The notes beneath the pieces were generated by a model. That model saw only the letters and a program-made list of their open reading frames with translations. It ran no database searches and was not told the DNA's origin. From Melitaea cinxia (Eukaryota; Arthropoda; Insecta; Lepidoptera; Nymphalidae): a stretch of DNA of 64,000 nt. Below, piece after piece: positions 33,859-45,781 of the stretch. Each line of letters begins with the position of its first letter. The first letter of the stretch is position 1. The position numbers were made by a program, and so were the translations under genes. The DNA lies in NCBI RefSeq assembly GCF_905220565.1, contig NC_059398.1, forward strand, positions 7,091,177 through 7,155,176. Reading direction: 5' to 3'.

Positions 33859-35270
33859 ATCTAAATAAGGATCGCTTGCCTTTAGATAAACGTATGTTTT
33901 ATTATTTTTTAATATAAACATTATGACAAAGAAAACAAAACTAGTATTTATCGTTGTTATTCAACGGTATTTTAGAACATTTACATTGATGGATTACGTT
34001 TGAGTTTTTTTTTTATTTTAACTTTTTAATCGGAGCTATTCATGAAGATTTATGAGAATTACTGAAGTAACTTTTCTATTTCTGTAATGATTCCCGCAAA
34101 ACCAGGTATTAAAAAAATATATAAGTATTTAGCAAAGAAAACCGCGCGCCGTAGGTTAATGAAAAACACAAGTGTTTTAATGAGGTACTACAGTCTATTA
34201 CTTATTCCGAAGGAACGAATAAAAGTTTACATTTTCTTGCAGTTTTTAATATCGAGGCCGTCTATCCATGGGCGAAGGTTAGGTCAAGGCGAATGCACTA
34301 ACTTATTTACACGATATGGGACCTACTAGCGACGTGTGGCGACTAGATTACTAGCCCCTAGCCTCGTTTCAAGGATCATCTAGGATTATTATTTCAAATT
34401 GGAATAAATTAAAACCCTTCATTAGAATAACTTAATTCGACGAAATAAGGTATATTTTAATTTGTCCCGGAATATTTTTATTTGGTTTTGGTATGTTTAA
34501 AACACAAGCACGATCTATAAGTGTTAAGGCTATTTTTGTGTTTTATCGTCAATATTTTATAATACTTTTAATAACTATAATCTTCAATCAACATTGTATT
34601 TTTTTTTCTGGAATAAGTAGTAAAATAGAACCAATTTGGACATATATGATTGGATATGAAGAAAATTGGTATAGAAGGAAGATGGATCGGAAAAAAACGA
34701 ATACGTAAATAGTTTTTCAGATACCATGAATATTATTATAGATTTTTTTTCATATAAAGTTTAATTATAATATATTCATTTTATTATATCTCTTACACGA
34801 CATGAAACCAGACTAAAATGGATATGTTTTCACAGCTTATAATCCAATCTCGAAAACATACCGTCTTAATATTAATTCAAATTCAAATGATTTTTACAAT
34901 TCACATTACTTTTTAAGGCTATCTGTAAAACAAGAATGTAAGCTAATTAAAGAATAAAACTGCCCCGTGGAGGCTCTTTTTTTACGACCAATCATAAAAC
35001 AGGCTTTTGGTACTTCGTATAAAGTTACTCTGTACCCTAACACCGTCCCTAACGCGAGCCTTGTTCCATATTTAAAGTTTGTTTACTGATACTATGTTTG
35101 AATATTGAAATCGTATTTTTTATTACTAATAAAAACTTAAGATTATAAAAGCCAATCTTGCTAATATAAATATGTGTTTTTAATATGCGTGTTATCCAAT
35201 CACATTGTTCTATACTTAATTGTACTGCAATGATAAACAAAGCTTAAAGCTTAAGCTTAACATATCGTGT
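33859..35270. other. AT-rich interval, no feature seen
   Basis: No gene or repeat copy that I can support. Confidence 0.4.
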
Positions 35271-35689
35271 AGTACAATGGGCGGACTTATCGCTACTTAG
35301 CTGTTGCTTCAAATCAACACAAACACTAAAAGAAAAGTTAGTAGTTTAGTATTGAGACCGAGAAAGAGGTATGTGGTGTATTTATATGTTTGAAAAACTT
35401 ACATAGAAATATCTCCATTAAAATATTTATAAAAATATAAATATGAAAAAAAAATACAATTTATACCTCTATAACAAACTAATACATGAAAGCTATGTAC
35501 CTTTTAACTGCTAATCGAAAGTAACTGGACAAGTATGTACAATACCGTTATTTTTTTCTTCAAAGCCTAACTTTTATATCTACGTAGACAGGTCGCGTGC
35601 ACAGACAGAAACTGGTAATTCAATAATAACGTAGTGGATTAAGATTCAATTTTACTTATTACTTCGCAACCATTCTGGTGTTAAAGTTC

Positions 35690-35790
35690 CATTAACGCCG
35701 ACAGTCGTAAGTTCGATTCTAGCTCGGCTTTCGGTCAATTTGCATTGCGGAGGCTTTGCGGATTAAGTTTAAATGTAGTTGATAACTTGT
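35690..35790 (+). mobile_element. Degenerate tRNA-derived SINE head
   Basis: GTAAGTTCGATTCTAGCTCGG is a recognisable box B, followed by CGGTCAATTTGCATTG. The box A part is not clear. Confidence 0.35.
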
Positions 35791-35861
35791 TTACAATTAT
35801 TGTTTTATGGAATAAAAACATGATTTTATTGTTATGTAGATTTTCTTAATTGCGTGTTAAA

Positions 35862-36214
35862 TGTATGTTCGTAGTATGACATCATTGGTTTTCAATTCTA
35901 TCACTAATCTATACAAATAAATAGATTTGGAGTATCTGTTTGTTATATTATAATAACCGCTTTTTACTAAATGCATATGAATATACACACAGTACATATA
36001 TCAAAATACCATTTTTGTCTGTCTGTCTATTTGTTCCGGCTAATTTCTGAAACAGCTGGGCCGATTTTGACGGGACTTTCACTGGCTGATAACTGATATA
36101 ATAAGGAGTAACTGAGGCTACTTTTATTTTAGAAATTTATTTATTTTATAACTCTGCGAACTGAAAAACTTTTTTGTTAAATTCCATGCGGACGAAGTCG
36201 CGGGCACACCTAGT
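35862..36214 (-). repeat. 'CTAGCTGTGCCCGCGACTTCG' repeat family, copy 4
   Basis: Reverse orientation; ends GACGAAGTCGCGGGCACACCTAG. Shares the extra outer segment GTAGTATGACATCATTGG with copy 3. Confidence 0.88.
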
Positions 36215-36944
36215 TTTAAAATATATCAAAAATTTTATACTCCTGTTCTTTTGAAGTCATAGTATTATGTTTTATAGCCTACAGTTTTAATAGACTTCAA
36301 AAAGAAGGAGGCTATCAATTTAGTTGGTATTTTTTATGTATGTACACCGATTACGCAAAAAATAACTTAATAGAGATTTAATTTTGAAGCACGTCTTTTT
36401 ATGGAAACCTACTTACTACTGTTAATAACATTTTATTAATTGTATGTGCCATCTACTTATTGGCTTATCGCACGTGTGTTTTTATGCGTATTTTAAAATA
36501 TAAAAATCGTTTTTATACAGATACAAAATATTTTTACCTATCATAAAATTTACCCATAATTTGTTTATAGGATAACAAAACAGAGACAGCAAAAATTTAC
36601 ATTTTTGAAAAAGAATTTTATTGTTCAGTATCAAAGATCTTTATCTGACATTAATAAAGTTTCCTCGTCATAAAATAAAGGCTGCCATTATACAGCGATG
36701 ACACACAGTTCCAGTCTTAATTGAAATAGCTAGAAGTAATTTACTAAATGGAACAGGCTTAAGTAAACTATAATATAGTCAGTTTTCGAAAACAATTAAC
36801 TATATAGTTGCGATGTTTAAGCTTTTGCAAATATATTTCAACTAGCTTTGTGCTTACAATAAATCAAAGTACATTACTATGTTAGAGATATAACAATTTT
36901 AACTTCAAAAATCAAAAGGACATAAACAAGATTTCACCTATAAA

Positions 36945-37111
36945 TAAGTATATATATGAGTGTTTGTCTGTATGTCCTTTATAGAATCGTAAACTATGCA
37001 TTTGATCATGTCATGATCTTCATCAAAGTATTGTGCACGAGCCCACGAGAGTTTCTGAATTGGTACGACCAAAAAAAGGCGTAGCAACGCGCGCAGGGTA
37101 CAGCTAGTCTG
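36945..37111 (-). repeat. 'ACTAGCTG' repeat, short third type, copy 1
   Basis: Contains CATGATCTTCATCAAAGTATTGTGCA and GGTACGACC..AAAAGGCGTAGCAACGCGCG, ending ACAGCTAGT. Reversed relative to the copy at 46061. Confidence 0.65.
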
Positions 37112-38375
37112 TCACAAAGTAGTAATTAAATTTGATTGATTGATTCAGCCTCATTCATATAATAACGAATAAATCATCCTTCTTATTACAATAACGATAA
37201 GAAACGTAATATTGGTAGTTTGAGAATTGTAGTTTAGTTTTACACATAACATATACGTAAAACAATCTATGTTGTTTTCCTCTCGTCTCATAGATTTATG
37301 TTAACATTACGAAAAGGGTAACTTTTTCGACGAATAAAGGACCTCGAAGGTCGCTCTCTACTGTACCTATCTCTATTGAACACTTGACGCGAACTCAGTA
37401 CAATGAAATAGTGCTGCCTGTACCTTTTTTATTCGCCACAGAGATCCGTAAAGTGGATTGAAACGTTCTTCGCAACACTTAAGAATATATTCAACTATAT
37501 TCTAACTTATTAAAGTATTTTGCGGATCCGAGTACTTTTTTCATAATAAATAATTCTATGTGTCGGATTACGTGGATTTAGTAGGGTTCCGTAATTCTAC
37601 TAGATACTGATATGAAAAAGTGTTTCTGTTTTATACACTATTATATTTTGAACATATTATTTACATAATTACTAAAATCGTGTATAATGTGGCACTTTCA
37701 AGTATGGATTATTTTAATAAGAAGTTTTTATTCATCGTAAACTATATTCATTTTAAAAACTTTCAAAGTATGTCTATTAAAAAAATTAAGTTTGTGTCAC
37801 GTAGGTGTACATACTCGTATGTGAAAATATAATCGATAAAAATATTACATGGCGAAACGTAGTAAAAAAATTCAGAATCAAAATATCGCTCCCACATTTC
37901 ATCGGTGGTTTGTACCCATTAACATAAAGTACGGAAGCAATAAAACATAACCTCCAAGAAATTCCGTTCAAAAATTTCACAACACGCCGATAGGTCTGTA
38001 AATGGAAAAATATAACATGAAAATTCTCTGTATTTGCATCAACAGTGTATTAATAATTTTTCCTACTATTTAGCAAATACAAAAGTTTACGTTTAAAAAT
38101 TACGAATAAAAAATTTAATTTTCCCAGGCTCTTCCAAGACCACGAAGTTTTCTAGTTACGAGATATGCACGTTTCGTATCAGAGTTCTAATATGATTAGG
38201 AGTTTGTACTTTGCTGTGTAATGTCTCGTAAGTTGTATTTATGTGTCCCCTGTTCTTTGTACATAATAATTACGTTGAAGTAAGACCTTAAGGTAGATAA
38301 TTTGATTAATTTTATGATAATTTATCGGGCATGGATAGTCCTATTGTCACTAGAACCTTATTGATTTATAACATT
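37112..38375. other. AT-rich interval, no feature seen
   Basis: No supported gene or repeat. Confidence 0.4.
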
Positions 38376-38721
38376 ACTAGCTGTGCCCGCGACTTCGTTC
38401 GAGTGGAATTTGACAAAAAAAAAGTTATTTTTCAGTTCGCAAATTTATAAAATAAATAAATTTCTAAAATAAAAGTAGCCTAAGTTACTCCTTATTATAT
38501 CAGCTATCTGCCAGTAAAAGTCCCTTCAAAATCGGTCCAGCCGTTTCAGATATTAGCCGGAACAGACAGACAAAAATTGTAAAAATATTATTTTGATATA
38601 TGTATCGTGTATATATTATCCATATTTTAATACCCCTGTTTACTAATACATATGTATTTAGTAAACAGCGGTTATTTGAATAGTACTAACAGGTACTCCA
38701 ATTTTATTTATTTGTATAGAT
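38376..38721 (+). repeat. 'CTAGCTGTGCCCGCGACTTCG' repeat family, copy 5
   Basis: ACTAGCTGTGCCCGCGACTT head through CTTCAAAATCGGTCCAGCCG to the ATTTTATTTATTTGTATAGA tail. Confidence 0.9.
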
Positions 38722-39536
38722 TATACAAATAAATAATTAACGTAATAATTAATAAAGTATTGTATATTTAAAAGTGGGATTGGCGTTATTTGAACAATTA
38801 ATATCTTAATAGTGAAAATTATAAACAAAATTTAAATCCTAATAAATGTTAGACTGTGTCGTTAAGACTAATTTATTAAATTATACTATTTAGCCCTGAA
38901 CGATTTCAAATTTAATTCAGTAATAATTAGAGAAAATTCATCTAAGCGTATAGTACAATTTTTTACACAATAAGGTAGGTTAAAATAAAGAATCGTTAAA
39001 ACTTTTAAGAGTTTATTTCTCAGTCAGAAAATAAATTTATTGTATCATGTCTTACGAAAAGAATTTTGAACCAAAAATTAATTAAATAAATGAATACGAT
39101 TCGAATTTTAAAGTTTTATAACATTCATATAAACTTTTTAAGGAAAGCTTTATAATTAATAACTTCACATTTGTTTATATAAATTACTAATTTTTAGCTG
39201 GAAATAAAGAATTAAAACAAAACTGCTAAAACTATTTAATTTAATTTAACAGTGTTCCAACATATCTCAAGCTATTTAAGAATTATTTTACATCGTCATC
39301 GTCTGTATTTTGGTGTACATTAAGAATAAAATAAAATAAATAAATAATAAATCGTCCAACAGTCCGAATAGTTCACGAGCAGCAGTCACAGGTAGCATCA
39401 AAGTGTTTGCGCTTTATACAAAATTTGCTAAAGCGTTTTATTAAAGAATGACTTGAGCTATCCCCCCAGTAAGATTACAATGGTTACATATAACTTGAAC
39501 CTGTAAATATATTACCTAAAAATTCTAAAAGCCAGC
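38722..39536. other. AT-rich interval, no feature seen
   Basis: A GC-richer patch near 39380-39420 has no frame. Nothing else supported. Confidence 0.4.
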
Positions 39537-39870
39537 GCTTCAGCTTGTAATGTCCCACTGCTTCATAGGCCTCTTTCCTCATATAGGAGAAGGATCAAAG
39601 CTTAGTCCACCACGCTGCAACAATGCGCGTTGGCGGATATATTCTATATCTACTATGAATAACGATCGCTGTCAGGTGTACATGATAACAACTGGGGCCG
39701 ATGATTTAACGTGCTCTCCGAGGCACGGTGAACCCACAAAGGCTGCACAAACACCCAGACCACACCAAACATCTGAATAGCCAATACAAATGTTTGTCAT
39801 GAGCGGGAATCGAACCCACAACCGCCAGCGCAACAGCCACAAACCAGTGCTGTAACCGTTGCGCCAACGA
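39537..39870 (-). mobile_element. tRNA-derived SINE, copy 5
   Basis: The tail (GCTTCAGCTTGTAATGTCCC) is at the left and the tRNA head at the right (GGAATCGAACCC complement of box B, CGTTGCGCCAACG box A). Confidence 0.88.
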
Positions 39871-40910
39871 GCTGTCGTATATATTTGTTTGTATAAAATA
39901 ACTTGAATTTATTTGGTAACTATCTGGACAGACAGATGTTTTTTTCTGGCTATAAAACGCATAAAGTTTAAATATTTTTTTTTAATCACACGTATGAAAC
40001 ATCATTTTTAACCTATTATTATACTTACAAAATGTACACAAAATCTTTCAATAATAATTGTGTTTGCTTGCAAACGAAAAAAATGTCCTTCAATTTATGT
40101 CGAAAAGTGCTACAACGTCGGCAGCCAAAAAAAATATTAAATACATATTATTTGAGATAACTCAAAAAGCACTCGTCAGATCTTGATCAAATTTAAATGG
40201 GACTATACGACAACCACTAGCTTTCGATTAAACAAAAGACACATCAAAACCGGTAAACCCAGTAAAAAGTTACGATATGTTAATATGATATTATTATTTT
40301 ATTAGAATTTCTTATCAGAGTAACAATAACACAGAAGACAAATGCTAAGTAATTTATTTTCGAAGCGACGCAGAAGGTTATTTACAAACTCTTTGTATAA
40401 ATGCATAATAACCTCGTTGTTAAAGCGAAATTTCCCGGTTCTATCTATCATATTAAATAAGACAGTTTCAAGGAAAACAGGAAAATTTGTAATGTTTACC
40501 GGATTTAAATTTGCCAAACTCTTGTCGCGTCAATTTTGAATAAATTAACTTAGTGTGAATGATAAATTATAAAGACTTTGTTTATGACATCTCTTGTTGG
40601 TTTTTATTTCAAAATTTCCCCTACTAATTACAAACAACACAATGGACTAAAAAGCGTTATCATTTCCCTTACCTTTTTTTAATTTTTAATGCTATTTGAG
40701 TAGCTTGTTTCACTTATTAGCATTTAATCATTCATTAAGTTCATTATGAATTATTTATCAGTTTGGTAATATAAATATTATTTCAGTAATATACTTTCAG
40801 TAGCTCTACTTTTAGAAATATATTTTACTGCACATTAAGAAGAGTAATATATAACACACGTGTAAAATTAATCTGATATGTATAATTTTTTGTCTGATAT
40901 GTATTTTTTT
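39871..40910. other. AT-rich interval with one diverged repeat
   Basis: About 40060-40270 resembles, weakly, the element with ACCGACTT ends (TTGCAAACGAAAAAAATGTCC). Otherwise no feature. Confidence 0.35.
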
Positions 40911-40911
40911 T

Positions 40912-41055
40912 TGCAAGTTGAAGTGGCAGTGGACTGGTCATCTGTGTCGCAGGACCGATGGCCGTTGGAGTAGACGGGTCCTGGAGTGGAGACCGCGTCT
41001 TGGCAAACGCAGTGTGGGACGTCCTCCGGCCCGTCCCACACTGCGTTGTCAGTGG
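40912..41055 (+). mobile_element. LINE 3' fragment with a fold-back end
   Basis: Plus-strand match to the C-terminal coding region of the 44-kb LINE (WQWTGHLCRRTDGRW, VLEWRPRLGKRSVG), so opposite in orientation to the full copy. After GGGACGTCCTCCGGCC the sequence turns back as CGTCCCACACTGCGTT, giving a 16-bp inverted repeat around a 10-nt loop. This is a typical trace of twin priming or a local inversion. Confidence 0.8.
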
Positions 41056-41180
41056 TAACCAAGATATTATCACTGCTCGAATGTTTTGAAAGGGTAAAAT
41101 ATGTTTATTACTATTATGTTTTATATACATTTGTTTTTATGTATATTTATATTCCTAAAATATTTTATATAATAAAACAT

Positions 41181-41527
41181 GACGCCGCGTTGGCGCAACG
41201 GTTACAGCCATGGATTGTACCCGTTGCACTTGGCGGTTGCGGGTTCAATCCCCGCATATGACAAACATTTGTATTGACCATACAGGTGTTTGCCGTGGTC
41301 TGGGTGTTTGTGCAGTCTTTGTGGGTCTCCCCACCGTGCCTCGGAGAGCACGTTAAGCCGTCGGTCCCGGTTGTTATCATGTACACCTGATAGCGATCGT
41401 TACTCATAGTAGGGAATATATCCGCCAACCCGCATTGGAGCAGCGTGGTGGATTAAGCTCTCATCCTTCTCCTACGCGGGGAAAGAGGCCTATGCCCAGT
41501 AGTGGGATTTTACAGCCTGAAGCGTAT
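41181..41527 (+). mobile_element. tRNA-derived SINE, copy 6, full length with target duplication
   Basis: 347 bp between direct repeats ATAAAACAT (41172-41180 and 41528-41536). The head has GTTGGCGCAACGGTTACAGC (box A) and GGTTCAATCCCCG (box B). The body contains GTCTGGGTGTTTGTGCAG and GGTCTCCCCACCGTGCCTCG. The tail is GGCCTATGCCCAGTAGTGGG..CTGAAGCG. This is the reference copy of the family in the window. Confidence 0.93.
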
Positions 41528-41565
41528 ATAAAACATATTTCATACATACTAGAAATTATAATAGG

Positions 41566-41760
41566 ACTAGCTGACCTGGCAAACTTCGTATCGCCTTATT
41601 TTTTTTCTTAAATATAATAATTACATATATCAAAACAAAATATATCTTTCAAGTTGGATCAAACTGCACACGGTGTGCAAATTTGATTAAAATCGGTTAA
41701 GTAGTTTAAGAGTTCATCGCGGACAAACATTGCGACACGAGATTTATATATATTAAGAAG
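41566..41760 (+). repeat. 'ACTAGCTGACC' repeat family, copy C
   Basis: ACTAGCTGACCTGGCAAACT, AAGTTGGATCAAACTGCACA, AAAATCGGTTAAGTAGTTTA, GCGACACGAGATTTATATAT. About 90% like the copy at 50433. Confidence 0.88.
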
Positions 41761-43084
41761 AATATTAAGGAGGGAACTTAGACTCGATACGTAATGCATT
41801 TGTAAAATCTTTAACAATTCTGAAATAATTATAGTTCACGAAATTCAAAAGCAATCGCATTAAAACATTAGCGACATTAAAGCATTTAAATTATAGAAGA
41901 CCGAAGAAAATATCCATTTTTAAGAGAAAATTAAATTTCATTTGAACCGTGCATATTTAAACCGGAAAAGGTCTTACTTTCTGGACGAACTTTGGTTTTC
42001 GTTTTGCCTTCGAAAACTTGAGATCGGGATTGCTAAGTTAAGAATTCTTTTAAAAAGAATTCAAAAAACACTAATCCAAACTAACTTCTTAGTTTAAATT
42101 CTTTTAAAAGTTTTTCTTCTACAAACATAGTTCGACTTATAGAAATATTGAAGTCAATAGTGTACACACACACAAGGCAGAGAATTTTATTCGTTTGACA
42201 TTTTGAAATTACCAAATTTATTTTGAAAAGTCTCTTATTATTTAATTTAATACTTTAAAATAATATGAAAGAAAATCTTGATAGTAATTTCTTATATGTA
42301 CTTATATTAAATTACATTAAAGTGACTTTAGTTATATTATAGAGGAGTAACATATTCGCAAGATTTAAATATCTACTATTGGATTTTTATGCGTCTAAAA
42401 ATAAAAGGATTCGAGGTCCAACAGTCATGAGATCAAAGGTCAAAAGTACAACCTCAAGTAATTCAAAACTGGCAAACTCATTTCAATAAATCTCCCTTCT
42501 CAATCAAGACAATTCAAATAAAAAGAGGGATGTTCCATTTGAATATATAATTTAAGAATATAATTTAGTTATAGGAATATAATAAACCAATAAAAGCGTG
42601 TCGCATTTTGCAATTCTAAAAAATTTTATTGATAATATTTTAGTCCGTGTAACTTAATTATCGAACGCTACAAAGTTTTTGTTTTCCCCGTATTGTATGT
42701 TTGTACCAATTAATTATTTTCATAGGTTTGTATAGAGCGAGCCAGTCTGAATGGTCGCAACTAAATAGTTTACATTCATTAACAAATATTGCAAACGAAA
42801 ATATATTTTCAGCGCACAACTGTGAGAATTATACACTACAGTCGAAATGAAAAAAAAATAAACCTTTGTATAAAATATATTTCAATTAGAAATATTAATA
42901 GTTATAGCAATTCTGTAGGTACTGCTTTTGTAATTTATATTATGACGTATTGTCTCTTTACCCAGATTAACCGGCGAGGTCGTGATGCTTAAATTTGAAA
43001 ATAATTATAATATTCAAAAATATATTTGTTATGGATTCACTTAAAAAAATACCTTTACCTAACCTTTAATTGTTATTTTTTTTT
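41761..43084. other. AT-rich interval, no feature seen
   Basis: No gene or repeat copy I can support. Confidence 0.4.
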
Positions 43085-43215
43085 CATACCACCCTGGTAA
43101 ACACTTATGTTCGTACGGTTTGTCTGACGGTAAGTGATTAACGGGTATGGACGGTTACAACATCCGGAGTATCCGGCGTAGTCTATGACAGAGAGTGTAG
43201 TCGTAAAGCTTCGTA
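43085..43215 (+). repeat. Dispersed repeat (GGTAAGTGATTAACGG type), diverged
   Basis: Weak match in word order to 4335-4505 and 48213-48425. Confidence 0.4.
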
Positions 43216-43675
43216 AGCATCCAGCAGGCGAAGAGAACTACGTTTATTTTTTTTTTATTGGTAAAAATACACTATTTAGTTTTTTTTTGTAATAAAGGAA
43301 ATGAACAATTAAACAATTACATCTGATATTAAATGGCTACAATCCCTCATGAAAATCTGCAACATTATATAAATTGGGAGTACGTTGTCGGCCTTTAGAA
43401 AAAAGATATATGTACACTTGACGCTTGAAAATCGCTCGAGACCTCAGGGAAAATCTCAAGGCGAGGGTCAATTCAGAATTGCATTTTCGAGAAAAAAATG
43501 AGTGTCAAGCATTTATGAGAACATGCAAATTTGGATGAAAACTATGCATCCAAGTGGTGTGGATGTGACCTACTCCTGCGGCGAAGAGAGCATGGTAGAA
43601 ATTTTAGAACATTCCCCATTACAGGGCATTGCATTGTATTTATTATGACACGTACAAATGATCAATAAATAATTA

Positions 43676-43980
43676 CACTCACTTCAGCCTATCTCAGTAC
43701 ACTGCTGGACATAGGCCTCCTCAAGGTCGCGCCGAAAATGGCGTGTGAACTCATATGTTTTGCCATAGTTACAGCAGGGCTGGCTTTGTCGTACCGAAGA
43801 CGCTGGTGCCCATCTTCGGCCCGTGTATTTCAAAGCCAGCAGTTAGTTGGTTATCCCGCCATCGGTCGCCTTTTTAAGTTCCAAGGTGGTAGTGGAACTT
43901 TGTTATACCTTAGTCGCCTCTTACGACACCCACGAGAAGAGAGGGGGTGGCTTTATTCTTTACTGCCATAATCACACAGC
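43676..43980 (-). mobile_element. Composite SINE-like element, copy 4, abutting the LINE
   Basis: On the minus strand it begins TGTGTGATTATGGCAGTAAA and ends with the LINE-like tail (CAGCAGTGTACTGAGATAGG). The LINE target duplication begins at the very next base (43981), so the LINE inserted exactly at this element's 5' edge. Confidence 0.88.
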
Positions 43981-43992
43981 AGAATAAATGAC

Positions 43993-45781
43993 ACTCACTT
44001 CAGCCTATCGCAGTCCACTGCTGGACATAGGCCTCCCCAAGTTCGCGCCACACATCCCGGTCTTCCGCAATCCTCATCCAGCCTACACCGGCAATCTTAC
44101 GTAGATCGTCGGTCCAACGGGCCGGAGGACGTCCCACACTGCGTTTGCCAAGACGCGGTCTCCACTCTAGGACCCGTCTACTCCAACGGCCATCGGTCCT
44201 GCGACACAGATGACCAGCCCACTGCCACTTCAACTTGCTAATTCTGTGGGCTATGTCGGTTACTTTCGTTCTCTCGCGGATAGTCTCATTTCTAATCCTG
44301 TCTTTGAGAGAGACCCCAAGCATAGCCCGTTCCGTTGCACGTTGAGCGACTTTAAACTTATGGACCAGTCCCTTGGTCAGTGTCCACGTCTCGGCTCCGT
44401 ATGTTAACATAGGCAGGAAAACTTTTGTCTTCAAGCATTGCGGAATCTTCGAAGTGAAGACTCGACGGAGTCTGCCAAACGCCGCCCAGCCCAACCGAAT
44501 CCTCCTATCGGCCTCCTTCTCGAAGTTGTTGCGGCCTAGTTGGATAGTATGGCCTAGGTAAATATAATCCTGAACAACCTCGAGAAGGGTACCATCGACC
44601 GATACCGGTATCGGTATGACTTGGTTGTTAAACATAACTTTCGTCTTATCCAAGTTCATACAGAGACCGACACGTCGGGAGGACTCGTTTAGGCCGGCCA
44701 GCATTTGGCCTAACTCATCCAGCGTCTCCGCAAAGATGACAATATCGTCGGCGAAACGAAGGTGAGAGATGAATTCACCGTTGACGTTGATGCCCCGTTC
44801 CCCCCAATCCAAGGTCTTAAAAACATCCTCTAGCGCAGTGGTAAACAGTTTCGGTGATATTACATCCCCCTGTCTTACCCCGCGCCGGAGGGAAATAGGT
44901 CTTGTTCTTTGGTCATTGACATGAACGGTCATCGTCGCCGCGTCGTACATAGATTTTAGTACCTCGATACATCGCCAGTCGATATGACATCTCTGCAGAG
45001 AGTCCAGGACAGCCCAGGTCTCGACGGAGTCGAAGGCTTTCTCGTAGTCCACAAATGCCATACACAGCGGTTGATTATATTCTTCCGTCTTTTGGATAAT
45101 CTGCCGAACAGTATGGATGTGGTCATCCATAGTGTGCTGTAGCCACACGGTGCTGTAGCCATTTCGAAACCCAGCCTGCTCTGGTGGTTGGAATTCGTCG
45201 AGTCTTCTGGCGAGACGATTCGTAACAACCCTCGAAAACAGCTTATAGACGTGGCTCAGAAGTGAGATCGGTCTGTAATTCTTTAACAGAGACTTATCGC
45301 CTCTCTTAAAGAACAGCACCACCACACTCCTGGACCACGCCTCCGGCGTGGTACCTCGGTGGATGACGGCGTTATATAGTCTTGCCAAGGCTTTCAGGAC
45401 AGGCCGCCCTGCGGCTTTAAGGAGTTCAGTGGTATATCCATCATCCCCCGGGGCCCTCCCGTTTTTAAGCTGCCCGAGCGCTGCACCAATCTCATCCTCT
45501 TCGAAGTCCGGGATACACTCCGAATAATGGCGCAACAATGGTGCCCGTGGATCTTCGGTGTCCCAAGTCGCAGGCTTGCGTGCGCTCGACGAGTACAGCT
45601 GTCCATAAAAATTCTCAACCTCTTCTCGGACCTGAGGGCGAGAGCAGACGGTTCTACCATCTACTGTTTTAAGCTTCGCAAGAAGGCTTCTCCCCAATGG
45701 TCTTTGGAAAACTTTGGACCCCCTATTCTGCTCAATCAGAGTAGCAACCTCTCTCGTATTTGAGCAGCGGAGGTGTAATTA
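43993..45781 (-). mobile_element. 5'-truncated LINE insertion with 12-bp target duplication
   Basis: Direct repeats AGAATAAATGAC at 43981-43992 and 45782-45793 flank the insert perfectly. The 3' end is at 43993 (..AGGCTGAAGTGAGT), the 5' truncation at 45781. The coding frame is uninterrupted inside. This combination points to a recent target-primed insertion. The same family gives the fragments at 0.6, 10.5, 40.9, 60.2 and 61.1 kb. Confidence 0.96.
44000..45778 (-). CDS. Non-LTR retrotransposon reverse transcriptase, 5'-truncated
   Basis: A 592-codon open frame runs from the truncation point to TGA at 44002-44000, with no stops. Counting from the Leu codon at 45697: NYRPISLL at about 140, AFVDYEKAFDSV at about 214 (first catalytic Asp), RQGDVISPKLF at about 275, FADDIVIFAE at 315 (catalytic Asp pair), then the thumb (YIYLGHTIQL, MLTYGAETWTL). 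The C-terminal basic region ends GEAYVQQWTAIG. The endonuclease domain is missing because of 5' truncation. Motif spelling suggests an RTE-like clade, which I cannot confirm here. It is a mobile-element protein, not a host gene, and without a start or promoter is unlikely to be expressed as such. Confidence 0.93.
   Translation of the reverse strand, partial: LHLRCSNTREVATLIEQNRGSKVFQRPLGRSLLAKLKTVDGRTVCSRPQVREEVENFYGQLYSSSARKPATWDTEDPRAPLLRHYSECIPDFEEDEIGAALGQLKNGRAPGDDGYTTELLKAAGRPVLKALARLYNAVIHRGTTPEAWSRSVVVLFFKRGDKSLLKNYRPISLLSHVYKLFSRVVTNRLARRLDEFQPPEQAGFRNGYSTVWLQHTMDDHIHTVRQIIQKTEEYNQPLCMAFVDYEKAFDSVETWAVLDSLQRCHIDWRCIEVLKSMYDAATMTVHVNDQRTRPISLRRGVRQGDVISPKLFTTALEDVFKTLDWGERGINVNGEFISHLRFADDIVIFAETLDELGQMLAGLNESSRRVGLCMNLDKTKVMFNNQVIPIPVSVDGTLLEVVQDYIYLGHTIQLGRNNFEKEADRRIRLGWAAFGRLRRVFTSKIPQCLKTKVFLPMLTYGAETWTLTKGLVHKFKVAQRATERAMLGVSLKDRIRNETIRERTKVTDIAHRISKLKWQWAGHLCRRTDGRWSRRVLEWRPRLGKRSVGRPPARWTDDLRKIAGVGWMRIAEDRDVWRELGEAYVQQWTAIG

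Noticed and set aside
44000..45778. Long open frame as a host gene
   Set aside because: Reverse-transcriptase motifs, target duplications and 5' truncation show it is a retrotransposon copy.
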